A stretch of DNA of 64,000 nt from Paracoccus liaowanqingii (GTDB taxonomy: Bacteria; Pseudomonadota; Alphaproteobacteria; Rhodobacterales; Rhodobacteraceae), in contig NZ_CP040763.1 of the NCBI RefSeq assembly GCF_004683865.2, positions 62,001 through 126,000 on the forward strand, in the 5' to 3' direction. Below the pieces are notes generated by a model. That model was not told the origin of the DNA, ran no database searches, and saw only the letters and a list, made by a program, of their open reading frames with translations. The position numbers and the translations under genes were made by a program. Positions 41,879 to 51,680 of this stretch are shown one piece after another. Numbering within the stretch: position 1 is the stretch's first letter; the number at the start of each line of letters is the position of its first letter.

Positions 41879-42820
41879 ATGCTGGGCTATATCCTGCGAC
41901 GCATTCTGGCGGTCATCCCGGTGATGCTGCTGGTCGCCGTCTTCGTCTTCCTGCTGCTGCGCCTGACCCCGGGCGATCCGGCCGCGATCATCGCGGGCGA
42001 CATGGCCACGCCTGCGCAGCTGGAACGCATCCGCGAGGCGATGGGCCTGAACCAGCCGCTGCACATCCAGTTCGTGACCTGGGTGGGCCAGCTGCTGCGC
42101 GGCGATCTGGGCGTCTCGCTGATCTCGAACACGCCGGTGGCCACGATGGTCGCGGACCGGATCGGGCCGACCTTCTCCATCGCGATCCTGACGATCCTCA
42201 TGTCGGTCGCCATGGCCGTGCCGATGGGCGTGCTGGCCGCGTGGAAGCACCGCAGCGCCGCCGATTACGCGGTGATGACCTTCTCGGTGCTGGGCTTCTC
42301 GGTGCCGGTCTTCGTGATCGGATACATCTTCATCCTGATCTTCTCGCTTCAGCTGGGCTGGTTCCCGGTGCAGGGCTACACGCCCATCGGGTCAGGCGTC
42401 GGGGCCTTCCTGTCGAACGCCTTCCTGCCCGCGCTGACGCTGTCCACGATCTACATCGCGCTGATCGCCCGGATGACGCGGGCCAACATGCTGGAGGTGC
42501 TGGGCGAGGATTACATCCGCACCGCCCGCGCCAAGGGCGCCCCCGAACGCACCGTGCTGTTCCGCCATGCGCTCAAGAACGCCGCCGTGCCGATCCTGAC
42601 GGTCATCGGATCGGGCTTCGCGCTGCTGATCGGCGGCGTGGTGGTGACGGAAACCGTCTTCAACATCCCCGGCATCGGGCGCCTGACCGTCGATGCGATC
42701 CTGGCGCGCGACTATCCGGTCATCCAGGCGATGATCCTGCTGACCAGCTTTCTGTATGTGCTGGTGAACCTGCTGATCGACCTCAGCTACAGCTTCTTCG
42801 ACCCAAGGATCCGGTACTGA
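41879..42820 (+). CDS. Peptide/nickel-type ABC permease, DppB-like (cluster D)
   Basis: A 313-residue membrane permease of the DppB/OppB type: LGYILRRILAVIPVMLLVAV, LRLTPGDPAAIIAGDMA, GDLGVSLISNTPV, the loop RANMLEVLGEDYIRTARAKG and ETVFNIPGIGRLTVDAIL. I use the ATG at 41879 with GGAGG six bases upstream; the GTG codon just before it is an alternative. The stop overlaps the DppC-like start by one base (TGATG). Confidence 0.93.
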   Translation: MLGYILRRILAVIPVMLLVAVFVFLLLRLTPGDPAAIIAGDMATPAQLERIREAMGLNQPLHIQFVTWVGQLLRGDLGVSLISNTPVATMVADRIGPTFSIAILTILMSVAMAVPMGVLAAWKHRSAADYAVMTFSVLGFSVPVFVIGYIFILIFSLQLGWFPVQGYTPIGSGVGAFLSNAFLPALTLSTIYIALIARMTRANMLEVLGEDYIRTARAKGAPERTVLFRHALKNAAVPILTVIGSGFALLIGGVVVTETVFNIPGIGRLTVDAILARDYPVIQAMILLTSFLYVLVNLLIDLSYSFFDPRIRY

Positions 42821-43695
42821 TGGCCCCCGTCCCCCAACCCACCTCGGCGATGCAGCCGATCCTGCGCGCGCTGCGCTTGCCGCAGTTCGGACTTGGCAGC
42901 AAGATCGCCGCCGTCGTGCTGGCGATCATCGTCGCGCTGACCCTGCTGGCGGGCTGGATCGCGCCGCATGATCCGCTGACCATGAACCCGATGGTGCGCC
43001 TGCAGGGCCCGATCGAGGGCTATCCGCTCGGCACCGACAACTATGGCCGCGACATCTTCAGCCGCGTGCTGATCGGCGGGCAGCTGTCCCTGATGATCGG
43101 CATCGCCACGGCGGTGGTGTCGGTGCTGCTGGGGCTGGTGATCGGCATGATTGCCGGGTTCTTCCGCACAGCGGATGCGATCATCATGCGGATGATGGAC
43201 GCGCTGATGGCGATCCCGTCGATCCTGCTGGCCATCGCGCTGGTGGCGCTGAACGGCCCCTCGGTCGGATCGGTCATCGCGGCGATCACCATTCCGGAAA
43301 TCCCCCGCGTCGTGCGCCTGGTCCGCGCCGTGATCCTGTCCGCGCGCGAGGAACCCTATGTCGAGGCCGCCATCGCGCTTGGTACCCCCATGCACAAGAT
43401 CCTGATCCGCCATCTGGTCCCCAACACCACCGCGCCGCTGATCGTGCAGGGCACCTATATCCTGGCCTCGGCCATCCTGACCGAGGCGATCCTGTCCTTC
43501 CTGGGCGCCGGCGTCAGCACCGAGACCCCCACCTGGGGCAACATCATGGCCGAGGGGCGGCTATTCTTCCGCATCAAGCCGGAACTGATCCTCTATCCCG
43601 GGATCGCGCTGTCGCTGTGCATCCTGTCGATCAACCTTCTGGGCGATGCGGCGCGCGACATGCTGGACCCGCGCCTGAAGAAACGGGCGGGGTAA
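42820..43695 (+). CDS. Peptide/nickel-type ABC permease, DppC-like (cluster D)
   Basis: A 291-residue permease with six helices. YPLGTDNYGRDIFSRVLIGG and the EAA-type loop ILSAREEPYVEAAIALGTPM, followed by LSFLGAGVSTETPTWGNIMA, define DppC. An N-terminal cytoplasmic stretch of about 30 residues precedes the first helix. The ATG at 42820 shares a base with the previous stop, and the ATPase gene begins 4 bases after it, so the importer subunits are tightly coupled. Confidence 0.93.
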   Translation: MAPVPQPTSAMQPILRALRLPQFGLGSKIAAVVLAIIVALTLLAGWIAPHDPLTMNPMVRLQGPIEGYPLGTDNYGRDIFSRVLIGGQLSLMIGIATAVVSVLLGLVIGMIAGFFRTADAIIMRMMDALMAIPSILLAIALVALNGPSVGSVIAAITIPEIPRVVRLVRAVILSAREEPYVEAAIALGTPMHKILIRHLVPNTTAPLIVQGTYILASAILTEAILSFLGAGVSTETPTWGNIMAEGRLFFRIKPELILYPGIALSLCILSINLLGDAARDMLDPRLKKRAG

Positions 43696-43699
43696 GGCC

Positions 43700-45373
43700 A
43701 TGCTGTTCAAGACACGCAATTTCGACGATGCGCCCGTGGTGCTCGAGGCCAGGAACCTGACCGTCAGCCTGCCCGACACCAAGGGCGACCCGAAGGTGCT
43801 GAAATCCATCGACGTGACGATCCGCGCGTCCGAGACCGTCTGCCTGGTGGGCGAGTCCGGCTCGGGCAAGTCGGTCACCTCACTGGCGATCATGGGGCTT
43901 CTGCCCGAGGCGCTGAAGGTCGCATCCGGCACCATCCACCTGCAGGGCCGCGACCTGCTGCCGCTGTCCCAGGCCCAGATGCGGGAACTGCGCGCCGCCC
44001 GCGTGGCGATGATCTTTCAGGAGCCGATGACCGCGCTGAACCCCGTCCTGCGCGTCGGCGACCAGATCATGGAGGTGATGGAGCTGCACACCGCGCTGCC
44101 CGCCGCCGAACGCCGCAAGCGCGCGCTGGCGATCATGGAACAGGTGCATCTGCCCGACGTGCCGCGCATCTTCGCCTCGTATCCGCACCAGCTGTCGGGC
44201 GGGCAGCGCCAGCGGATCATGATCGCGATGGCCCTGGTGCTGGAGCCCGTCCTGCTGATCGCGGACGAGCCCACCACCGCGCTCGACGTGACCACGCAGA
44301 AGCAGATCCTGGCCCTGATCGACGAATTGCAGCAGGACCACGGCACGGCGGTGCTGTTCATCACCCATGACATGGGCGTGGTCGCGGAAATCGCCGACAC
44401 CGTCTATGTGATGAAGCACGGCGAGATCGTGGAATCGGGCGCGGTGGAAACCCTGCTGCGCGCGCCCCAGGCTGACTACACCCGCGCGCTCCTGGCCGCC
44501 GTGCCCAGCCTGTCGCCCCGCGCGGCGCGGGCGGGTGCGGATGATGCCGTCCTGCGGGTCGAGAAGCTGAACAAGGTCTATGGCGGCGGCGGCATCCTGA
44601 AGAAGCTGCCCACGGCGCACGCCGCCAAGGACGTGACCTTCACCCTGTCGCGCGGCCAGACGCTTGGCATCGTGGGCGAATCCGGCTCGGGCAAGTCCAC
44701 CGTGGCGCGCTGCATCATGCGGCTGATCGACCCGACCTCGGGGCGGATCCTCTTGGACGACACCGACATCGCGACCCTCACGCGCGGCGGCCTGCGCCCG
44801 CATCGCCAGAAGCTGCAGGTGGTGTTCCAGGACCCGATGCGGTCGCTGAACCCGCGCTGGACCATCGCCGACAGCCTGATCGAGGGGCCGCTGAACTATG
44901 GCACCTCGCGCAAGGACGCCCTGGCCGAGGCCGCGCGCCTGATGCAGGTGGTGGGCCTGCCCACCGACGCGCTGGCGCGCTATCCGCACCAGTTCTCGGG
45001 CGGGCAGCGCCAGCGCATCGCCATCGCGCGGGCGGTGATGATGCGCCCCGACGTGCTGGTGGCGGACGAGGCCGTGTCGGCGCTGGACGTGTCGGTGCAG
45101 GCGCAGGTGCTGGACCTGCTGGACCAGCTGCAGCGCGATCTGGGCATCGCCATCGTCTTCATCACCCATGATCTGCGCGTCGCCGCCCAGATCTGCGACG
45201 AGGTGCTGGTCATGCAGCGCGGCGCCGTGGTCGAACACGGCCCCGCCGCCCAGGTGCTGGCCGCCCCCGCCCATGCCTATACCCGCGCCCTGATCGACGC
45301 CGCCCCCGGCCGGTCCTGGGACTTCCACAACTTCCGAGAGATGCGAGACCCCTCCCATGCCGAACCTGCCTGA
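43700..45373 (+). CDS. Fused DppD-DppF-type ABC transporter ATPase (cluster D)
   Basis: A 557-residue double ATPase. Half one has [26 protein letters not shown] and [15 protein letters not shown]; half two, from about residue 285, has [27 protein letters not shown] and VLVADEAVSALDVSV with FITHDLRVAAQ. It is paralogous in layout to the protein at 26761-28512 but not a recent copy. The last 17 bases overlap the start of the M20 hydrolase gene. The oligo_HPY end with cysteines is missing, as in the other fusion. Confidence 0.93.
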   Translation: MLFKTRNFDDAPVVLEARNLTVSLPDTKGDPKVLKSIDVTIRASETVCLVGESGSGKSVTSLAIMGLLPEALKVASGTIHLQGRDLLPLSQAQMRELRAARVAMIFQEPMTALNPVLRVGDQIMEVMELHTALPAAERRKRALAIMEQVHLPDVPRIFASYPHQLSGGQRQRIMIAMALVLEPVLLIADEPTTALDVTTQKQILALIDELQQDHGTAVLFITHDMGVVAEIADTVYVMKHGEIVESGAVETLLRAPQADYTRALLAAVPSLSPRAARAGADDAVLRVEKLNKVYGGGGILKKLPTAHAAKDVTFTLSRGQTLGIVGESGSGKSTVARCIMRLIDPTSGRILLDDTDIATLTRGGLRPHRQKLQVVFQDPMRSLNPRWTIADSLIEGPLNYGTSRKDALAEAARLMQVVGLPTDALARYPHQFSGGQRQRIAIARAVMMRPDVLVADEAVSALDVSVQAQVLDLLDQLQRDLGIAIVFITHDLRVAAQICDEVLVMQRGAVVEHGPAAQVLAAPAHAYTRALIDAAPGRSWDFHNFREMRDPSHAEPA

Positions 45374-46523
45374 GATCGACGCCGCCACCCCCGAGCTGAC
45401 CGCGATCTTCCGCGACCTGCACGCCCATCCCGAGATCGGCATGGAGGAGGTCCGCACCAGCGCCATCGTCGCGGCACGCCTGCGCGAATGGGGCGTGGAC
45501 GAGGTGCACGAGGGCGTGGGCCGGACCGGCGTCGTGGGCATCCTGCGCGGGCGCGGTCAGGGCAACCGCCGCGTCGGCCTGCGCGCCGACATGGACGCGC
45601 TGCCGATCCATGAGGCGACCGGGCTTTCCCATGCATCCACGAACGCGGGCAGGATGCATGCCTGCGGCCATGACGGGCACACCACGATGCTCTTGGGCGC
45701 CGCGCAATACCTGGCCGCCAGCCGCAACTTCGACGGCACCGCCGTCTTCATCTTCCAGCCCGCCGAGGAGGGTCTGGGCGGCGCCCGCGCGATGATCGCG
45801 GACGGGCTGTTCCAGCGCTTTCCGGTCGACGAGGTCTACGGCATGCACAACCAGCCCACCGGAGAGCTGGGCCGCGCGAGCCTGTGCAAGGGGGCGGCCA
45901 TGGCGGGAGCGTCCTTCTTCGACATCACCGTGACCGGCAAGGGCAGCCATGCCGCCATGCCCCACCAGTCGCGCGACGCGCTGGTGATCGCCAGCGGTCT
46001 GGTGGGCCAGTTCCAGACGATCCTGGGCCGCAACATCGCGCCCCTGGACCAGGCCGTGCTGTCGGTGACCCAGATCCATGCGGGCAGCGCCTATAACGTT
46101 GTGCCGGAAGCCGCGACGCTGGCCGGCACCATCCGTTTCTTCAAGCCCGAGGTCCGCGACCTGATGCAGGCCCGCGTGCGCGCGATCTGCGACGGCGCCG
46201 CGCTGGCCCATGACGTGACCATCGACGTCCAGTTCCGCGAGATCTTCGACGTGCTGGTGAACGATGCCGACCTGTCGGACGCCTGGACCCAGGCCGCCGC
46301 CGACGTGGTGGGCCCCGACAATGTCGCCGATCAGGACCCCGTCGCCGGGTCCGAGGATTTCGCCGACATGCTGCAGCTGGTCCCCGGCGCCTATGGCAAT
46401 GTGGGCCACGGCGGCACCGTGCCGCTGCACAATCCGGGCTTCGTGCTGGACGAGGGGATCCTGCCCATCGGCGCCTCGATCTATGCCCGGCTGATCGAAC
46501 GCCGCCTGCCGGTGGCCGCATGA
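45357..46523 (+). CDS. M20-family amidohydrolase (hippurate hydrolase/N-acyl amino acid hydrolase type)
   Basis: A 388-residue cytoplasmic metalloenzyme of the M20D group. Metal-binding motifs are DLHAHPEIGMEE near residue 20, HACGHDGHTTMLLGAAQYLA near residue 100, FQPAEEGLGGARAMI near residue 135 and GSEDFADMLQLVPGAY near residue 330; GKGSHAAMPHQSRDAL belongs to the dimerisation domain. Such enzymes cleave N-acyl amino acids or small amides, for example hippurate or N-acetyl amino acids. It overlaps the ATPase gene upstream by 17 bases and the next hydrolase gene by 4, so it acts within the cluster D pathway. Confidence 0.92.
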   Translation: MPNLPEIDAATPELTAIFRDLHAHPEIGMEEVRTSAIVAARLREWGVDEVHEGVGRTGVVGILRGRGQGNRRVGLRADMDALPIHEATGLSHASTNAGRMHACGHDGHTTMLLGAAQYLAASRNFDGTAVFIFQPAEEGLGGARAMIADGLFQRFPVDEVYGMHNQPTGELGRASLCKGAAMAGASFFDITVTGKGSHAAMPHQSRDALVIASGLVGQFQTILGRNIAPLDQAVLSVTQIHAGSAYNVVPEAATLAGTIRFFKPEVRDLMQARVRAICDGAALAHDVTIDVQFREIFDVLVNDADLSDAWTQAAADVVGPDNVADQDPVAGSEDFADMLQLVPGAYGNVGHGGTVPLHNPGFVLDEGILPIGASIYARLIERRLPVAA

Positions 46524-47649
46524 GCGCGACCGCCCTGCCCTTCGACACCGATCAGATGCTGGCAGGCCTGCGCCCCTGGGTCGAATGCGAAAGCCCCACC
46601 TGGGACGCGGGCGCCGTCACCCGCATGATGAACCTGGCCGCGCGCGACCTGGCCCAGATCGGCGCGGCGGTGCAGGTGATCCCCGGCACCAAGGGCTTCG
46701 GCACCTCGATCCGCGCCAGCTTTCCCCATCCCGGCCAGGGGCGGCCCGGCATCCTCGTCTCGGGCCATCTGGACACCGTCCACCCGATCGGCACGCTGGA
46801 CAGGCTGCCCTTCCGGGTCGAGGACGGGCGCGCCTACGGCCCCGGCATCATGGACATGAAGGGCGGCAACTACGTCTTTCTGGAGGCGATGCGCCAGATC
46901 GGCCGGGCGGGCCTGACCACCCCCTGCCCGTCACCTTCCTCTTCACCCCCGACGAGGAGGTGGGCACCCCCGCCACCCGCGGGCTGATCGAGGAGGCCGC
47001 GCGCGGCCAGCGCGCCGTCCTGCTGCCCGAGCCCGCATCCCCCGATGGCGGCGCGGTGATCGGCCGCTATGCCATCGCGCGCTTCGACCTCTTGAGCGAG
47101 GGACGCCCCAGCCATGCGGGCTGGGCGCTGAAAGACGGGCGCTCGGCCATCGCCGCCATGGCGCGGCGCATCCTGCAGATCGAGGCGATGACGACCGAGG
47201 ACTGCACCTTTTCCGTGGGCGTCATCCATGCCGGGCAATGGGTGAACTGCGTGTCTTCGACCTGCCGGGCCGAGGTCCTGTCCATGGCCAAGACGCAAGG
47301 CGATCTGGACCGGGGCGTCGCCGCCCTGCTGGCGCTTCAGGGGCCCGAGGACGGGGTCGAGTTCACCGTGACGCGCGGCGTGACCCGCCCGGTCTGGGAA
47401 CCGCAGCCCGGCACGATGGCGCTTTACGATCTGGCGCGCGAGGTCTCGGCAGAGATCGGGTTCGACCTCTCCGCCGGCAGCGCGGGCGGCGGATCGGACG
47501 GCAACTTCACCGGCGCGATGGGCGTGCCCACGCTGGATTCCATCGGCGTGCGCGGGCGCGGCCTGCACACGCTGGACGAACATATCCTGACCTCCAGCCT
47601 GACCGAGCGCGCGCGCCTGGCCGCCGGCCTGCTGACCCGGATCACCTGA
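46520..47649 (+). pseudogene. M20-family metallopeptidase (carboxypeptidase G2-like), frameshifted at a C5 run
   Basis: Read with one added base at 46920-46924 this is a 376-residue M20 peptidase. The first frame gives SGHLDTVHPIGTLDRLPFRV and GPGIMDMKGGNYVFLEAM (metal-binding His-Asp and bridging Asp); the second frame gives VTFLFTPDEEVGTPATRGLI (catalytic Glu-Glu), GRPSHAGWALKDGRSAIAAM and GVPTLDSIGVRGRGLHTLDE. Without the correction the first frame ends at 46987 after an unrelated tail. Both parts fit end to end, and codon use stays normal, so a base lost from the C run in sequencing is likely. Enzymes of this group remove C-terminal glutamate or act on folate-like or peptide substrates. 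Confidence 0.82.
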
Positions 47650-47683
47650 CCGACGCCCTGACCCCCGAAGGACCCCACCGCCC

Positions 47684-49089
47684 ATGACCGGACTGAACGA
47701 GCTGACCGCCGCCCAGATGACCGAGGGCTTCGCCGCCCGCACCCTGTCGCCCGTCGAGGTGACGCGCGACGTGCTGGCCCAAATAGCGCGCTGCGAGCCG
47801 CAGCTGCACGGCATGTGGACGGTGGATCCCGGGGTGGCGATGGCCGCGGCTCAGGCCTCCGAGGCGCGCTGGAAGGACGGCCACCAGATCACCTGCAACG
47901 GCGTCTCGCTGGACGGGGTGCCGATCACGATCAAGGAGAACATCGCCACCGAGGGCGTGCCGATGCCCCTGGGTACGCGGGTCAGCGACATGACCCCGCG
48001 TCCGGCCGACGCGCCGCCCGCCGCCCGGATGCGCGCGGCGGGGGCGGTCTTTCTGGGCCGCACGACCATGCCCGATTTCGGGATGCTCTCCTCGGGCTTG
48101 TCCAGCTTTCACCAACTGGCGCGCAATCCGTGGAACCCGGCGATGAACCCGGGCGGCTCCAGCGCCGGGGCGGGGGTCGCGGGGGCGGCGGGATACGGGC
48201 CGATCCATCTGGGTACCGACATCGGCGGCTCGATCCGCCTGCCCGCCGCCTGGTGCGGGCTGGTGGGGCTGAAGCCCAGCCTGGGCCGCGTGCCGATCGA
48301 CCCGCCCTTTATGGGCCGCGCGGCGGGGCCGATGACCCGGACGGCGCGCGACGCCGCCATGGCGATGGCCGTGCTGTCCCAGCCCGATTTCCGCGACCAC
48401 ATGGACCTGCCGCCGAACGCGATCGACTGGCTGGATCTGGACCGGGACCTGACCGGCCTCAGGATCGGGCTGCTGATGCAGGCCGGATGCGGCCTGCCGG
48501 TCGACGCGCAGGTCACCGATGCCGTCATCGATGCCGCGCGCCGCTTCGAGGCGACGGGCGCCCATGTCGACCCGCTGGACCCCTGGATGACGCCGGACCT
48601 GCTGCAGGCCCTGGACGATTTCTGGCGCACGCGGGGGGTCTGGACCTGCAGGCCCTGACGCCCGCGCAGCGCGACACGGTGCTGCCGGTGATCCGCCAAT
48701 GGTCCGAATCCGGCCTGGGAAAGACCGGAGAGGAGGTCTATCGCGCCTATGCCGCCACGGTCGAGATCCGGCGCCTGACCGTCGCCGCGACCGCCCGCTT
48801 CGATCTGGTCCTGTCGCCCGTCTCGCCCAATGTCAGCTTTCCCGCCGAATGGGCCTATCCCGCCGACAATGACGTGGACCGCGCGATGGCCCATATCGGC
48901 TTCACCGCGCCCTTCAACATCAGCGAACAGCCCGCCATCTCGGTCCCCTGCGGGCAGGATGCGGCGGGCGTGCCCATCGGGTTGCAGATCGCGGGTCGCC
49001 GCTTCGACGATCTGGGCGTGCTGCGCGCCGCCCATGCGTGGCAGCGGATCGGCCCCGCCCCCCGGCCCTGGCCGTTCCAGGCCCCGTAA
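47684..49089 (+). pseudogene. Amidase-signature family amidase, frameshifted at a G6 run
   Basis: Read with one added base at 48633-48638 this is a 468-residue amidase, a normal length for the family. The first frame carries the catalytic Lys in VPITIKENIATEGVP, the cis-Ser in NPGGSSAGAGVAGAAGYGPI and the nucleophile in GTDIGGSIRLPAAWCGLVGL; the second frame gives the C-terminal third (LVLSPVSPNVSFPAEWAYPA, PAISVPCGQDAAGVPIGLQI). The uncorrected frame stops at 48658. All catalytic residues lie before the break, but the C-terminal part is required for the fold. The start at 47684 has a possible GAAGGA upstream. It is the last gene of operon D. Confidence 0.82.
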
Positions 49090-49096
49090 GGCGCCC

Positions 49097-49996
49097 TCAG
49101 CCCTCCGGCACGTCCCCGCCCAGGCTGTCGAAGAAGGCCGGGGCCTCGGCCAGGTAGCCCTCGGAGTAGCCGCCCTCGGACAGGGATCGCAGCGCGCGGT
49201 CCACGCCGCCCGCCGCATGGTTCTGCGCCGCCAGATCCTGCGTCATGTGCAGGTAGTAGGCCATGTCCTTGGCGGCATTCGACACGAAGAACCGCATCCG
49301 CGAGGTGTCGCCCTCCAGCAGGAAGGGGCCGATCCGGTCCAGCGCCGCGCCATAGCCCCCGCCCTGCGCCAGCGCATCGGTGAAGACCTGCGCGGGGATG
49401 CCCGCCTTGCGCGCGCAGGCCGCCGCCTCGCTGAGCAGCGTGGCCTGCCCGATCGAGACATAGTTGTGCAATAGCTTCAGCGTATGCCCCGCGCCCGGCC
49501 CGCCCGCATGGAAGATGTTCTCGGCAAAGGCCCCCAGCAGGGGCCGCATCCGCTCCAGCAGGTCGTCCTCGGCCCCGACCAGCAGGTTCAGCCGCCCCGC
49601 CTCGGCCTCCAGCGGCGTCCGGGTCATCGCGGCGTCCATGAAGCGCCCGCCCGCCTCCTCCGTCAGCCGCGCCAGGCGCGCGGTCGAACTGGGGATGGCG
49701 GTCGAGCAGTCGACGATCACGGTGCCGGGCCGGATCGCGGCCAGCATGCCCGCCGCGCCCAGCAGCACCTCCTCGACCTGCGGGCTGCCCGAGACGCACA
49801 GCACGATCACCTCGCTCTCGGCGGCCAGCTGCTGCCGGTCCGCGACACGGCGCGCGCCCAGATCCATCAGGTCCTGCACCGGCTGGTTGCCCGGATGATC
49901 CAGAAAGCCAAGCGGCCAGCCCTTCGCCGCCAGGTTCCGGGCGATGCCATGGCCCATCAAACCGACACCGACCAACCCCACCTTCATCTCGCCCAT
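49097..49996 (-). CDS. NAD(P)-dependent oxidoreductase, 3-hydroxyisobutyrate dehydrogenase family
   Basis: A 299-residue beta-hydroxyacid dehydrogenase. The Rossmann motif is KVGLVGVGLMGHGIARNLAA at the N-terminus; the substrate motif appears as AAMTRTPLEAEAGRLNLLVG, and the catalytic Lys region is GGPGAGHTLKLLHNYVSIGQ (Lys near residue 175). Such enzymes oxidise 3-hydroxy acids or reduce semialdehydes such as tartronate semialdehyde. The ATG at 49996 follows GAGGGA. It faces operon D tail to tail and is divergent from the aldehyde dehydrogenase gene at 50186; the two could form one short-chain semialdehyde route with the aldolase at 51681 (inference). Confidence 0.9.
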   Translation of the reverse strand: MGEMKVGLVGVGLMGHGIARNLAAKGWPLGFLDHPGNQPVQDLMDLGARRVADRQQLAAESEVIVLCVSGSPQVEEVLLGAAGMLAAIRPGTVIVDCSTAIPSSTARLARLTEEAGGRFMDAAMTRTPLEAEAGRLNLLVGAEDDLLERMRPLLGAFAENIFHAGGPGAGHTLKLLHNYVSIGQATLLSEAAACARKAGIPAQVFTDALAQGGGYGAALDRIGPFLLEGDTSRMRFFVSNAAKDMAYYLHMTQDLAAQNHAAGGVDRALRSLSEGGYSEGYLAEAPAFFDSLGGDVPEG

Positions 49997-50185
49997 CCGT
50001 CCCTCGTCTTTCCCGCCCTTGATGCGGCCGTCCCTGTCTACGACGCCCGGACCGATCCGTCACCCCGCCCGGGCCGTCTGAACCGGTCCGTGCGCCTTTT
50101 GGGGGATGCGCGTTGCACCCAAGGCCCGCCTCTGCCACCTTCAAGGTCACCGGGCCGGTCCCGGACGCAGCCGCAAGGACCCATC

Positions 50186-51646
50186 ATGAGCCTCGACGAC
50201 CTGACGCAGATCGACAGCACGCGGATTTTCGTGAACGGCGCATGGGTGCGGCCCGCGGGCGGCGGCACCCTGCCGGTCACCGACCCCTCGGACGGGCTGG
50301 TCATCGGCCAGCTGGGGCGCGGCACCCCCGCCGATGTCGATGCCGCGATCGCCGCCGCCCGGGACGCGCTGGCGGGCGAATGGGGCCGCCTGACCGCCAC
50401 CGCGCGCGGCCGGATCCTGATGCGGATGTCCGCGGAGGTCCTGACGCGCGCCGAGGATCTGGCCATGATCGAGACGCGCGACGTGGGCAAGCCGCTGAAC
50501 CAGTCCCGCATCGACAGCGCGGCGCTGGCGCGCTACCTGGAATTCTACGCGGGCGCCGCCGACAAGCTGCACGGTACCACGATCCCCTATCAGGACGGCT
50601 TCACCGTCTATACCCTGCGCGAGCCGCATGGCGTCTGCGGCATCATCATCCCCTGGAACTATCCGATGCAGATCCTGGGCCGGGCGGTCGGCGCGGCGCT
50701 GGCGGCGGGCAACACGGTCGTGCTGAAACCCGCCGAGGATGCCTCGCTCTCCGCGCTGGTCTTCGCCGACATCGCCGCCAAGGCCGGGCTGCCGGCGGGC
50801 GTGCTGAACGTCGTCACGGGTCTGGGCGCCGAGGTGGGGGCCGCGCTGGCGGGCCATGCGGGGATCCATCACCTGTCCTTCACCGGCTCGGTCGCCACCG
50901 GCACCCGCATCCAGGAGGCGGCGGCCCGCAACGTCGTCCCCGTCACGCTGGAACTGGGCGGCAAGTCGCCCCATCTGGTCTTCGACGACGTCGATCTGGA
51001 CATGGCGGTGCCGGTGCTGGTCGCCACCTGCCTGCAGAACGCGGGCCAGACCTGTTCGGCGGCCTCGCGCGTGCTGGTCCAGCGGGGCGTCTATGACGAG
51101 GTGCGGCGCCGGATGGCGGGCATCTATCAGGGGTTGGTCGCGGGCCCCGCGGTGGGCAGCCACGATCTGGGGCCCGTCGTCTCGGCCCGGCAGTGCCAGC
51201 TGGTGCAGGATTTCATCGACCTGGGCAAGCGCGAGCTGACCCTGGCCGCCGAGGGCCGGCTGCATCCCCATGCCGCCTCGGGCGGCCATTTCGTGCGCCC
51301 GACCCTGTTCGCCGAGGTCGCCCCCGACCACCCGCTGGCCCAGCAGGAGATCTTCGGCCCCGTGCAGGTGCTGATCCCCTTCGACGACGAGGCCCATGCC
51401 CTAGCCATCGCCAACGGCACCGATTACGGGCTGGTCGCGGGCATCTGGACCCGCGACGGCGCCCGCCAGCTGCGGCTGGCCCGCAAGCTGGACTGCGGCC
51501 AGGTCTTCGTGAACAACTACGGCGCTGGCGGCGGGGTGGAGCTGCCCTTCGGCGGGGTCGGCCGCTCGGGCCACGGGCGCGAGAAGGGCTTCGAGGCCCT
51601 GAACGGCTTCACCCGCATCAAGACGGTCACCATCCACCACGGCTGA
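50186..51646 (+). CDS. Aldehyde dehydrogenase family protein
   Basis: A 486-residue NAD(P)-dependent aldehyde dehydrogenase. PWNYPMQILGRAVGAALAAG and VLKPAEDASLSALVFADIA form the cofactor site, the catalytic Glu is in VTLELGGKSPHLVFDD near residue 256, and the catalytic Cys in NAGQTCSAASRVLVQRGVYD near residue 290; EIFGPVQVLIPFDDE follows. The pattern is that of betaine-aldehyde/gamma-aminobutyraldehyde-type dehydrogenases. AAGGA lies seven bases before the ATG at 50186. It is divergent from the hydroxyisobutyrate-dehydrogenase-type gene. The aldehyde is unknown. Confidence 0.92.
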   Translation: MSLDDLTQIDSTRIFVNGAWVRPAGGGTLPVTDPSDGLVIGQLGRGTPADVDAAIAAARDALAGEWGRLTATARGRILMRMSAEVLTRAEDLAMIETRDVGKPLNQSRIDSAALARYLEFYAGAADKLHGTTIPYQDGFTVYTLREPHGVCGIIIPWNYPMQILGRAVGAALAAGNTVVLKPAEDASLSALVFADIAAKAGLPAGVLNVVTGLGAEVGAALAGHAGIHHLSFTGSVATGTRIQEAAARNVVPVTLELGGKSPHLVFDDVDLDMAVPVLVATCLQNAGQTCSAASRVLVQRGVYDEVRRRMAGIYQGLVAGPAVGSHDLGPVVSARQCQLVQDFIDLGKRELTLAAEGRLHPHAASGGHFVRPTLFAEVAPDHPLAQQEIFGPVQVLIPFDDEAHALAIANGTDYGLVAGIWTRDGARQLRLARKLDCGQVFVNNYGAGGGVELPFGGVGRSGHGREKGFEALNGFTRIKTVTIHHG

Positions 51647-51680
51647 CGCGCGGGTTGGCGGGGTCAGTCCCCGGGCGCGG

